NCBI GenBank assembly: GCA_020444775.1 | Contig: JAGRHX010000372.1 | Coordinates: forward strand, 1-5,964 | Direction of reading: 5' to 3' | Source of the DNA: Gammaproteobacteria bacterium | GTDB lineage: Bacteria > Pseudomonadota > Gammaproteobacteria > HK1 | DNA: 5,964 nt | Part shown: positions 1 through 5,964 of the stretch, in pieces | How positions within the stretch are numbered: the stretch's first letter is position 1 | How the letters are laid out: each line of letters starts with the position of its first letter | The notes under the pieces: model-generated | What the model saw: the letters and a program-made list of their open reading frames with translations, nothing else | Databases searched by the model: none | What the model was told of the DNA's origin: nothing | Translations under genes and position numbers: made by a program

Positions 1-579
1 GCCGGCCGCCAGGAAGCCCTGCACCGGGGTCCGCGGTGCGTCCAGAATTGTCCGCATGGCAGGGGGAACCAGAACGTGGGCGACCAGCAGGGTGAAGTTA
101 TCCAGTTTCTGCTGCTGAGCCAGTCGGATTGCCATGGCCGTGGTAGGTGCGGTCGTTTCGAATCCAACAGCGAAGAACACGACCTGCTTGTCCGGATTGT
201 CGACCGCGACACGCAGTGCATCGAGCGGGGAGTACACGAGTCTGAGGTCGGCACCGCGTGCCTTGGCGGTCAGCAGATCGCTGCTGGAACCGGGCACTCG
301 TGCCATGTCGCCGAAAGTGGTGAAGATTACGCCCGGCCTGGAGGCGATCTCTATCGCTTTGTCGATCGTGCCAGTCGACGTTACGCACACCGGACAGCCT
401 GGGCCATGCACCAGCTGTATGCATTCGGGAAGAAGCTGGTCGATACCGGATCTGACGATTGAGTGTGTCTGGCCGCCGCATATCTCCATTACCGTCCAAG
501 GTCGAGTGACCATGGCCGATATTGCCTCGATGCAAGCGTGGACCGGCGCGATATCTCGGTATTCGTCCACGAACTTCAT
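1..579 (-). CDS. hypD: Hydrogenase maturation protein HypD (3' end outside window)
   Basis: HypD is the iron-sulfur scaffold that, bound to HypC, supports assembly of the Fe(CN)2CO unit. Reading the minus strand from the ATG at 579 gives 193 residues with no stop before the left edge, beginning [12 protein letters not shown]. The family motifs are clear: [10 protein letters not shown] at 32-41 with the essential C34, [11 protein letters not shown] at 57-67 with the redox pair C62 and C65, [11 protein letters not shown] at 87-97, [10 protein letters not shown] at 139-148, and AHVLVPPAM at 167-175. The full protein is normally about 360-380 aa, so roughly half is present; the C-terminal cysteines that bind the [4Fe-4S] cluster lie outside. 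The start overlaps the hypC stop in an ATGA, with GAGG 7 nt upstream. In most bacteria hypE follows. Confidence 0.96.
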   Translation of the reverse strand, partial: MKFVDEYRDIAPVHACIEAISAMVTRPWTVMEICGGQTHSIVRSGIDQLLPECIQLVHGPGCPVCVTSTGTIDKAIEIASRPGVIFTTFGDMARVPGSSSDLLTAKARGADLRLVYSPLDALRVAVDNPDKQVVFFAVGFETTAPTTAMAIRLAQQQKLDNFTLLVAHVLVPPAMRTILDAPRTPVQGFLAAG

Positions 580-848
580 GGATCAACCTCGGGTGTACCG
601 TCCGCCGATGACATACCCTCGCTGACACTCCGGGGTTGCAGATAGCGAAGGGCTTCCTGCGCAGCAGCCTCATCGATCGTTGCTATGGCAAATCCCGCGT
701 GTACCAGCACGTAGTCATCTACCTGTGCCTCTGGTACCAGTGCGAGGCTCACCGATTTGACAAGTCCCGAGAAGGAGACGCGGGCGGTGCGCAACAGCTG
801 ATCCTGGCTGTCGATCTCTAGTATGCGACCTGGTAGGGCAAGACACAT
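576..848 (-). CDS. hypC: Hydrogenase maturation chaperone HypC
   Basis: HypC, with HypD, carries the Fe(CN)2CO unit during assembly and then binds the large-subunit precursor to deliver it. The start at 848 gives [13 protein letters not shown], the diagnostic HypC N terminus in which C2 becomes the first residue after methionine removal and binds iron and HypD. Further family marks are [12 protein letters not shown] at 44-55 (H50) and the helix [12 protein letters not shown] at 59-70. The product is 90 aa; the last 18 or so residues after the helix form a polar tail. An in-frame ATG at 950 would add 34 residues within hypF and bury C2, so it is rejected. The start overlaps the hypF stop by one base (TGATG), with AGGGG 7 nt upstream. 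HypC paralogues (HypC/HybG) are often hydrogenase specific, so this one probably serves the hydrogenase in the same operon. Confidence 0.95.
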   Translation of the reverse strand: MCLALPGRILEIDSQDQLLRTARVSFSGLVKSVSLALVPEAQVDDYVLVHAGFAIATIDEAAAQEALRYLQPRSVSEGMSSADGTPEVDP

Positions 849-3184
849 CACGATGCCCCTGCGGTTGCGAGACGGCTGGCCCATACTGCCTGACCCAGTG
901 CGAGTCCGCCATCGTTTGGAGGCACGTGGCGGTGCCAGAGCGGGGTGCACCGTATCTCACGCAGACGCGCAATGCACAGCTCGGTCAAGAGTCGGTTCTG
1001 GAAACACCCGCCTGAGAGCACGACGACTGACTCGTTCAGGCGCTGGGCGATACTGGCAACCGCCATTGCCAGTGCCTCGTGAAAGCCGCGTGCAAGTGAC
1101 GATATCGATGCGCCTTCAGCCTGTGCCGCCAGCATCTCGGTCAGTAACGGAGACCAATCGAGTAACAGCAATGATCCGTCAGCATCGCCAGTATCCTGAA
1201 TCGATATCGTCAACGGCACGCTCTCGGTCGTATTGAGGGCTGCAAACTCCAAAGCCATCGCGGCTTGGCCTTCGAAGCTGACTGATTGCATCAGGCCGAG
1301 CAACGAAGCCACTGCGTCGAATAGCCTGCCGACGCTCGACGTGCGTGGCGAGTTGAACGATTTACGCAGCATTTGTTTGAGGACGGGTAGTGCATTCTGC
1401 GAGAAGCGACTCATGGGCGGACTGCTGCTGTTTGTGAATGCGGCCTCGCCCCACGCCTCGTAGCACATGCCCAGCGCCGAGCGCCTGGGCTCGCGGACCG
1501 CACGCTCCGCGCCGGGCAGCGAGAAGCTGCGTAGTGTTGCCACACGAATGGCACGGGCGTCGAGCACGCGAATCAGTTCACCGCCCCAGAGGCTGCCGTC
1601 CGTGCCATGACCGGTGCCGTCGAATGCAACCCCGAGAACCGGTCCGTCCACGGCGTTGTCCGCCATGCAGGCAACGATATGCGCAAGATGATGTGAGATC
1701 GGTAGCGCGCGACGGCCGGATACACGTGCCAGTTTGTGTGTGGGGCAGTCTGGATGGCTATCCACGGCCTGCAGTACGGCGTCCAGCTCATACAATGAGC
1801 ACAGTTGGTCAACGCTGGCACGCAGTCGGTCTCGGGCGTCGGCAGAATCCAGGTCGCCGATATACGGGCCCAGCACGATCCCCGGGTCGCAGCCTTGACC
1901 GCGACTGAGCGCGACGCTGGACTTCAGCTGGCCTCCGGTTGCGACCAGTGGGGTCGTCGTGGGCGACGCATCGACGACCACTGGCGCGTAGCCGCGGGCC
2001 AGACGCAATGGTACCGCCCGGTCCGCGATTACGCGGAAAACTGAATCATCCATCGGCGTGACGATCGGACGGTCGTGAATCAAGAACAGGTCGGCAATAC
2101 CCGCGAGCGCGTGTAGCGCTTCATGTTCATCGTAGACGATCGGTTCACCGTGCCGGTTGCCGCTCGTTGCGACGACGGCCAGATCTGACGTCTGGAGCAG
2201 CAAGTAGTGCAGCGCGGTGTACGGCAGCATCACACCGAGTAACGGATTGTCCGGCGCGACTGCCAGCGCCAGCGTCCGAGCCTGATTCGCAACAGCATCG
2301 TGCTTGCGTAGAAGGACGATCGGTGCCGCCGGGCTGCGTAGCAGATCGTGCTCGATGTCTGAGACAGCGCAGAGCTCGCGGATCTGTCGAAGCTCTCCAA
2401 ACATCACCGCAAATGGCTTGTGTGGGCGCAGCTTGCGCCGACGCAGCTCACTGACCGCCGCGTCATTGCGTGCGTCGACCAGCAGCTGGAAGCCACCGAG
2501 ACCCTTGATGGCTACTATCCTGCCGGCCTGAATGGCGACGATCGCGCTGCTCAATGCACTATCGTCAGTCGACAGCTCGGCACCTTGTGCATCCCATAGC
2601 GCCAGCCTTGGACCGCACTCGTGGCAGGCATTTGTCTGCGCATGAAAGCGCCGGTCGGTCGGATCCTCGTACTCGGCTCGACAACGTGCGCAGAGTTCGA
2701 AAGCGGCCATCGCGGTATGTTCACGATCCCATGGCAGCCGATGGACGATGCTGAAGCGCGGCCCGCACTGGCAGCAGCTGGCGAAGGCATGTCGAAAGCG
2801 TCGATTCGCTGGGTCGCCGATGTCGCCCCGGCACTGGTCACAGATGGCGAGGTCTGGCTGCAGGCGTGCACCCGGCCGCGGGTTGCGCATACTCGGCCGA
2901 ATCTGGAAACCAATGAGACCGATAGGCGGCAGCGTCTTGCAGTGCACGTTGTCCAGGCGGGCTGCAGCCGGTTGCTTCTCGCGCAGGTCGGCCAGGAAAC
3001 GGTCCAGAGCAGGCCGAAGGCCCTCGAGCTCGGCACTGACGCCATTGCCGGTGTTCGCCACCCACCCGTTCAAATCAAGATTGGTTGCCAGCCGCGCAAT
3101 GAAGGGGCGGAAGCCCACGCCTTGGACCATGCCCTCGATCTCCAGCTGCAGGCGCTGGGTGGAGTTGTCGCTTACGTCCTTCAC
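848..3184 (-). CDS. hypF: Carbamoyltransferase HypF
   Basis: HypF makes the precursor of the active-site cyanides: it hydrolyses carbamoyl phosphate, forms carbamoyl-adenylate with ATP and transfers the carbamoyl group to the C-terminal cysteine of HypE. At 778 aa it is full length. Domains in order: acylphosphatase (about 10-97; GMVQGVGFRPF with R26, and N44), zinc-finger pair with four CxxC motifs (C115/C118, C137/C140, C165/C168, C187/C190), YrdC-like domain (about 205-395; KGLGGFQLL, RPHKPFAVM, VVATSGNRHGEPI), and Kae1-like domain (about 410-770; metal-site SHHLAH at 497-502, FDGTGHGTDGSLWGGE, NSPRTSSVGRLFDA, VVLSGGCFQN). Translation starts at a GTG whose first four bases GTGA overlap the hypA stop; the next ATG (codon 19) would cut into the acylphosphatase motif. 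The Shine-Dalgarno is weak, so coupling to hypA is likely. No key motif is missing. Confidence 0.97.
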   Translation of the reverse strand: MKDVSDNSTQRLQLEIEGMVQGVGFRPFIARLATNLDLNGWVANTGNGVSAELEGLRPALDRFLADLREKQPAAARLDNVHCKTLPPIGLIGFQIRPSMRNPRPGARLQPDLAICDQCRGDIGDPANRRFRHAFASCCQCGPRFSIVHRLPWDREHTAMAAFELCARCRAEYEDPTDRRFHAQTNACHECGPRLALWDAQGAELSTDDSALSSAIVAIQAGRIVAIKGLGGFQLLVDARNDAAVSELRRRKLRPHKPFAVMFGELRQIRELCAVSDIEHDLLRSPAAPIVLLRKHDAVANQARTLALAVAPDNPLLGVMLPYTALHYLLLQTSDLAVVATSGNRHGEPIVYDEHEALHALAGIADLFLIHDRPIVTPMDDSVFRVIADRAVPLRLARGYAPVVVDASPTTTPLVATGGQLKSSVALSRGQGCDPGIVLGPYIGDLDSADARDRLRASVDQLCSLYELDAVLQAVDSHPDCPTHKLARVSGRRALPISHHLAHIVACMADNAVDGPVLGVAFDGTGHGTDGSLWGGELIRVLDARAIRVATLRSFSLPGAERAVREPRRSALGMCYEAWGEAAFTNSSSPPMSRFSQNALPVLKQMLRKSFNSPRTSSVGRLFDAVASLLGLMQSVSFEGQAAMALEFAALNTTESVPLTISIQDTGDADGSLLLLDWSPLLTEMLAAQAEGASISSLARGFHEALAMAVASIAQRLNESVVVLSGGCFQNRLLTELCIARLREIRCTPLWHRHVPPNDGGLALGQAVWASRLATAGAS

Positions 3185-3444
3185 ATGTCGATCTCAACGC
3201 TCTGCAAAAGCAGGGACTGAGCGTTTGGGTCGTCGAGCTCGGTCGAGACCTGTACGCTGAGGTCTGCAGCTTCCGCAATTGTCCCGGCAGCCGCGTGCGA
3301 GAAATGCTCGCGGAAATGCTCCGCGGACATGTGGCTTAGGGCGCCGACCCAGACCGAGACCCGAGTCACCCGCTTGGCCCCTTCCTCAGTCGCCAGGCGC
3401 TCGATTCTGTGGACCAGGTCGCTTATCAGGGAAGCTTCGTGCAT
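3181..3444 (-). CDS. hypA: HypA-like nickel chaperone lacking the zinc-binding domain
   Basis: HypA delivers nickel to the hydrogenase large subunit, usually with the GTPase HypB. The start at 3444 gives MHEASLISDLVHRIE, the invariant HypA N terminus whose H2 and E3 take part in nickel binding; an in-frame ATG at 3498 would hide this site behind 18 residues and is rejected. The body through FREHFSHAAAGTIAEAADL (44-62) follows the family well. Usual HypA is about 110-120 aa with two CxxC pairs that bind a structural zinc. Here the product is 87 aa with no cysteine at all: a short stretch (STELDDPNAQS, 67-77) stands where the zinc domain should be, and the final strand LLLQSVEIDM matches the normal C terminus. 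This is a clean in-frame loss of a domain, not a frameshift. The gene starts 10 nt after the protease stop and overlaps hypF by 4 nt. It could be a functional variant specific to this hydrogenase type, or may need help from another HypA/HypB set in the genome. Confidence 0.85.
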   Translation of the reverse strand: MHEASLISDLVHRIERLATEEGAKRVTRVSVWVGALSHMSAEHFREHFSHAAAGTIAEAADLSVQVSTELDDPNAQSLLLQSVEIDM

Positions 3445-3454
3445 GCCGCCTATC

Positions 3455-3970
3455 TCAATTCGAACCTGGTGGTTCGATGTCCTCGAGCACTCGATCAACG
3501 ACTTCAGACACCGCTTGTCGCACAGCAGGTGTGAGCGCGGTGCCCGGATCGAAGCTGCCGGCCTCGATGGCGTACACGACCAGACGGGCAGGTAGCCGGT
3601 CCAATGCCGCGCCCAAGCTCAGCGCTTCGGCGAGTCCGAGTCCATGGCTCGTGCAACGAGCCATGGTCTTGGGGAGAGCTTGCCGGGTCAGATCCAAGCG
3701 ATGGACCGTGCCGCTTGGGCATCCAGGGTTCGTGATCGCGGCGTCCACGACCACGGTCAGGGGGCGATCCTGCCAGGTGCTGATGAGCCATAGAGCGTCA
3801 CCACTGCCGGTGGCTGTGTCGAGCCGCTCGCGCGCCGGTTCCAGCTGTTCGATCACATGTAGACCGACCGCATCATCGCCACGAAAAGGGTTGCCCAGAC
3901 CAATGATGATGGGACGAGTGGAGGTGTGTCCGGCACATCCGCGGACTGCTTGTTCAATGGCGTTCGACAT
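3455..3970 (-). CDS. Hydrogenase maturation endopeptidase (HybD/HycI/HoxW family)
   Basis: Nickel-dependent endopeptidase that removes the C-terminal tail of the large-subunit precursor as the last maturation step. The 171-aa product has the family core: [16 protein letters not shown] at 21-36 (D33 aligns with the first metal ligand of HybD), VVVDAAI at 73-79 (D76, second ligand), and [12 protein letters not shown] at 106-117 (H109, third ligand), ending with the typical [18 protein letters not shown] segment. The ATG at 3970 was chosen because it overlaps the large-subunit stop by 17 nt and leaves a short leader; an in-frame ATG at 4012 would add 14 residues and a 59-nt overlap. Neither start has a convincing Shine-Dalgarno, so translational coupling to the large subunit is likely. 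Position directly after the large subunit makes that protein its substrate. I give no gene symbol because names differ between systems. Confidence 0.93.
   Translation of the reverse strand: MSNAIEQAVRGCAGHTSTRPIIIGLGNPFRGDDAVGLHVIEQLEPARERLDTATGSGDALWLISTWQDRPLTVVVDAAITNPGCPSGTVHRLDLTRQALPKTMARCTSHGLGLAEALSLGAALDRLPARLVVYAIEAGSFDPGTALTPAVRQAVSEVVDRVLEDIEPPGSN
3642..3666. repeat. Perfect inverted repeat (11-bp arms, 3-nt loop) inside the protease gene
   Basis: CCATGGCTCGT at 3642-3652 is exactly matched by its reverse complement at 3656-3666, with three bases between. In the transcript it would form an 11-bp hairpin. It sits in the codons for residues M103 to H109, next to and including the predicted metal-ligand histidine. 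No run of T follows on the minus strand, so it is not an intrinsic terminator. A role in mRNA stability or translation pausing is possible but unproven; it may be fortuitous. Confidence 0.75.
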
Positions 3971-5243
3971 CGAGCTGTAGGAAGTGAGTCGCGCAAGAGA
4001 TGCATGGATCATGGTTTCGTATCGATTGCTCGCAGCGATCGCGCAGAGCGCTGTCCGGGATATCGATATCGTGTTCGACGACGGCGCGTAGATCGTCCTC
4101 TATCGTTGCCTGGTTCTGGGAAGTGGGCGGAACGATCCGCGCATCGAGTAGCGTGCCATCGGCGTCGATTTGGTATCGATGGTACAAGATCCCTCGCGGC
4201 GCCTCGGTGCAGGCATGACCCGTGGCCGAGCGCGGCGAAGACTCCTGGGCCGGCGGATCGAAAGGCTCGTATTGATCGACGATGTCAAGCGCAAGCTCAC
4301 AAGCGTGCAGCACCTCGAGAGCGCGAACGATGATGCTCTTGAACGGGTTTCGTACCGGCGCTGACAGAGACATCTCATGCGCCAGTCTGCGAGCGATTGG
4401 CGAAAGACGGTCGTGGTTGAGGTTGAAGCGCGCCAATGGTCCGACAAGATAGGGGCCACGGCCCTTGATGGCAGCATGCAGCGCGGTCGAGTGTTGGACG
4501 TGGGATTCTTCGAAGCAGCTGTCGAAGTCCGCGGCATCGATGCTAAGCCCGGCGCTCGAAGTGATTCGACCCTCGTTCATCGGGTAGCCGACATCGGCTC
4601 GCAGGGCCACGAACTCATAGCCTCGATCGATCTCCGGATACTCGAACCCTGCCACCCAGTGAACGGTGTCCACAGCGGCATCACGCGCCTGCTCCAGCAT
4701 GGGCTTCAATGCGCGCATCTCATTGCGACCTGGAACCTTGTAGAAGCCGCCGACCTTGACGTTGATGGGATGGATTTCACGTCCACCCAGCACCTGCAGG
4801 ATGACGTTGCCAGCCTGTTTGAGCTTCAATCCACGCTCGACCAATGTGCGGTGATCCCGTGCCATCTCGATGGCGCCCTGGTAGCCCAGGAAGTCGGGCG
4901 CGTGCAGCATGTAGATGTGCAGCACGTGGCTTTCGATCCATTCACCGCAATACAGCAGTCGGCGCAACTGCCGTACGGGCTCGCTGACCTGTACGCCCAG
5001 CGCATTCTCCAGTGCGTGCACTGCGCTCATCTGATATGCCACCGGGCAGATGCCGCAGATACGAGCCACGATGTCCGGTGTTTCGCGGTAGTCACGGCCA
5101 CGCAAGAACGCTTCGAAGAAGCGGGGCGGCTCGAATATCTTCAGTTGAACGGACTCGACCTGACGATCCTTGATGCGGACATGGAGTGCGCCTTCGCCCT
5201 CGACACGCGCCAGGTAGTCGACCTTGATGGTCCTACGTGTCAT
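3954..5243 (-). CDS. hyhL: Group 3b-type NiFe hydrogenase large (catalytic) subunit precursor
   Basis: Catalytic subunit holding the NiFe(CN)2CO centre, which splits or makes H2 in the cytoplasm. I chose the ATG at 5243, giving 429 aa, because it has a consensus AGGAGG 9 nt upstream and the family-like start [18 protein letters not shown]; an upstream in-frame ATG at 5324 would add 27 arginine-rich residues inside the small-subunit gene. Visible motifs: RVEGEG at 13-18 (E15 is the likely proton-transfer glutamate), L1 motif RICGIC with nickel ligands C63 and C66, GGREIHP at 153-159, GPLAR at 268-272, EAPRG at 347-351 (R350 the likely active-site arginine), and L2 motif DPCISCATH at 412-420 with ligands C414 and C417. 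After H420 a nine-residue tail remains, as expected of a precursor cut by a dedicated protease. The L1 histidine found four residues after the second cysteine in many groups is Tyr70 here. The 3' end overlaps the protease gene by 17 nt. The Pyrococcus homologue is HydA. Confidence 0.95.
   Translation of the reverse strand: MTRRTIKVDYLARVEGEGALHVRIKDRQVESVQLKIFEPPRFFEAFLRGRDYRETPDIVARICGICPVAYQMSAVHALENALGVQVSEPVRQLRRLLYCGEWIESHVLHIYMLHAPDFLGYQGAIEMARDHRTLVERGLKLKQAGNVILQVLGGREIHPINVKVGGFYKVPGRNEMRALKPMLEQARDAAVDTVHWVAGFEYPEIDRGYEFVALRADVGYPMNEGRITSSAGLSIDAADFDSCFEESHVQHSTALHAAIKGRGPYLVGPLARFNLNHDRLSPIARRLAHEMSLSAPVRNPFKSIIVRALEVLHACELALDIVDQYEPFDPPAQESSPRSATGHACTEAPRGILYHRYQIDADGTLLDARIVPPTSQNQATIEDDLRAVVEHDIDIPDSALRDRCEQSIRNHDPCISCATHFLQLDVERH
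3957..3983 (-). other. Cleaved C-terminal propeptide of the large subunit
   Basis: These nine codons encode FLQLDVERH, which follows the DPCISCATH motif. In NiFe hydrogenases with a maturation protease, cleavage follows the histidine (or arginine) three residues after the last nickel cysteine, so this short tail should be removed after nickel insertion. The cleavage site is inferred from the family. The last codons of the tail overlap the start of the protease gene. Confidence 0.8.
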
Positions 5244-5964
5244 GCGCGTTGCCCTCCTCGCGAAACGGTACGGCCCAGGCGTTGAAGCCGTGCCAGGCGC
5301 GCCGAATCGTTGCCTGGCTGACACCGAGTTGTTGCCAGAGCGCGCTCAGCGCCGCAGTGTTGGGCGTTTCCATGGGACCGAAGCATCCATAGCAGCCGCG
5401 CGTATAGGCCGGACATATGGCGCCACAGCCTGCCTGGGTCACCGGACCGAGGCACGGCGTCGCCTGGGCGACCATTACGCACGGGTTGCCGCGGGCCTTG
5501 CACTCCATGCACACGCTGTGGCCGGGGGTATTCGGCTTGCGTCCGTTGAGCAGCGCACCGATCAGCTCGAGCAGCTGCTGTTTGCTGACCGGACAGCCTC
5601 GTAGCTCATGGTCGACCTTCACGTGCGCGCTGATGGGCGTTGATGTCGCCAACGTGTCGATATAGGCCGGATTGGCATAGACGATACGAAGGAAATCGTG
5701 CACGTCCTTGAAGTTGCGCAGGGCCTGGATGCCACCCGCGGTGGCACAGGCCCCGATGGTGACGAGGATCCGTGATTGCTTGCGTATCTGCTGAATACGT
5801 CGCTCGTCGTGCTCGGTCGTGACGGAGCCCTCGACCAACGATACGTCATACGGGCCCTTGACTATAGCGCGGGTAGCCTCGAGGAAGTGGGCAATCTGGA
5901 CATGCTCGGCAACGGCCAACAGCTCGTCCTCGCAATCGAGCAGGCTCAGCTGGCAGCCATCGCA
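5233..5964 (-). CDS. hyhS: Group 3b-type NiFe hydrogenase small subunit (5' end outside window)
   Basis: Electron-transfer subunit of a cytoplasmic NADP-linked NiFe hydrogenase; it carries electrons between the NiFe site in the large subunit and the diaphorase subunits. The frame is open to the right edge, so the start lies outside; an internal ATG at 5919 is too late, because the proximal-cluster CDGCQ motif lies upstream of it at the very edge. In the visible 243 residues, C1, C4, C73 (GACA) and C124 (RGCP) fit the proximal [4Fe-4S] cluster. C152, C155, C162, C171, C180, C184, C191 and C194 fit two further [4Fe-4S] clusters, the last ones in a [14 protein letters not shown] segment typical of soluble group 3 enzymes. 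C11 is an extra cysteine not expected to be a ligand. There is no membrane anchor at the C terminus. The gene overlaps the large-subunit gene by 11 nt. The 3b assignment rests on remembered family sequences; 3d (HoxY) is less likely because HoxY is shorter and has fewer clusters. In Pyrococcus the homologue is called HydD. Confidence 0.93.
   Translation of the reverse strand, partial: CDGCQLSLLDCEDELLAVAEHVQIAHFLEATRAIVKGPYDVSLVEGSVTTEHDERRIQQIRKQSRILVTIGACATAGGIQALRNFKDVHDFLRIVYANPAYIDTLATSTPISAHVKVDHELRGCPVSKQQLLELIGALLNGRKPNTPGHSVCMECKARGNPCVMVAQATPCLGPVTQAGCGAICPAYTRGCYGCFGPMETPNTAALSALWQQLGVSQATIRRAWHGFNAWAVPFREEGNAHDT
5253..5258 (-). promoter_or_regulatory. Ribosome binding site of the large-subunit gene
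   Basis: A full AGGAGG lies inside the last codons of the small-subunit gene, 9 nt before the ATG at 5243. It is the strongest Shine-Dalgarno match in the window and decides the start of the large subunit against the upstream ATG at 5324. Its strength fits a need for equimolar large and small subunits. Confidence 0.85.

Noticed and set aside
67..77. Possible truncation of hypD at the left edge as a pseudogene
   Set aside because: The frame stays open to the first base with conserved residues throughout; the gene is cut only by the window boundary.
98..673. 191-codon minus-strand frame near the left edge
   Set aside because: It is an out-of-frame shadow of hypD and the end of hypC; the neighbouring frame gives an unmistakable HypD.
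849..950. Upstream in-frame start for hypC (34 extra residues)
   Set aside because: It would bury the cysteine that must be at position 2 for HypC to work.
3279..3980. 233-codon open frame on the plus strand
   Set aside because: It lies opposite the protease and hypA genes, spans their junction, and gives an arginine-, serine- and proline-rich product without recognisable motifs.
4059..4070. 12-nt perfect palindrome GATATCGATATC
   Set aside because: It encodes an alternating Asp-Ile stretch in the large subunit; the symmetry follows from the codons GAT and ATC and lies mid-gene, so an operator is unlikely.
4377..5285. 302-codon open frame on the plus strand opposite the large-subunit gene
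   Set aside because: It shares codon boundaries with the real gene on the other strand, a common source of long antisense frames in GC-rich DNA. Its product resembles no family I know, while the minus strand encodes a complete hydrogenase large subunit.
5244..5324. Upstream in-frame start for the large subunit (27 extra residues)
   Set aside because: The extension is low-complexity and arginine-rich, lies inside the small-subunit gene, and the ATG at 5243 has a consensus ribosome binding site and family-like N terminus.

Overview
The window holds one tightly packed operon on the minus strand, so transcription runs from the right edge to the left edge. It encodes the catalytic module of a NiFe hydrogenase and part of its maturation machinery. 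In transcription order: hydrogenase small subunit (5' end cut off by the right edge), hydrogenase large subunit, hydrogenase maturation endopeptidase, HypA-like protein, HypF, HypC and HypD (3' end cut off by the left edge). No plus-strand gene, RNA gene, mobile element, CRISPR array or intergenic stretch longer than 10 bases is credible. The promoter and terminator must lie outside the window.

The hydrogenase is best assigned to group 3b, the cytoplasmic bidirectional NADP-linked type also called sulfhydrogenase. The small subunit lacks a Tat signal in the visible part and carries the cysteine layout for three [4Fe-4S] clusters. The large subunit is short (429 aa) and keeps both CxxC nickel-iron ligand pairs. 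The diaphorase and electron-transfer subunits of such enzymes (FAD/NAD(P)-binding and Fe-S subunits) would be expected just upstream, beyond the right edge. HypE, and the rest of HypD, would be expected beyond the left edge.

How the genes work together: HypF makes the carbamoyl-derived cyanide precursor (with HypE, not seen here). HypC and HypD form the scaffold on which Fe(CN)2CO is assembled. HypC escorts it to the large-subunit precursor. HypA (normally with HypB) inserts nickel. The endopeptidase then cuts the C-terminal tail off the large subunit, which can then pair with the small subunit. Neighbouring genes overlap by 1 to 17 nt, or are 10 nt apart, implying translational coupling.

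The notable departure from textbook is the HypA-like protein. It is only 87 aa, has no cysteine, and lacks the whole zinc-binding domain while keeping the N-terminal MHE nickel site and the C-terminal strand. HypB is also absent from its usual place between hypA and hypF.

The DNA is GC-rich (roughly 60 % by eye). The gene set suggests a free-living bacterium, plausibly a proteobacterium. The sequence does not allow a confident taxonomic call.
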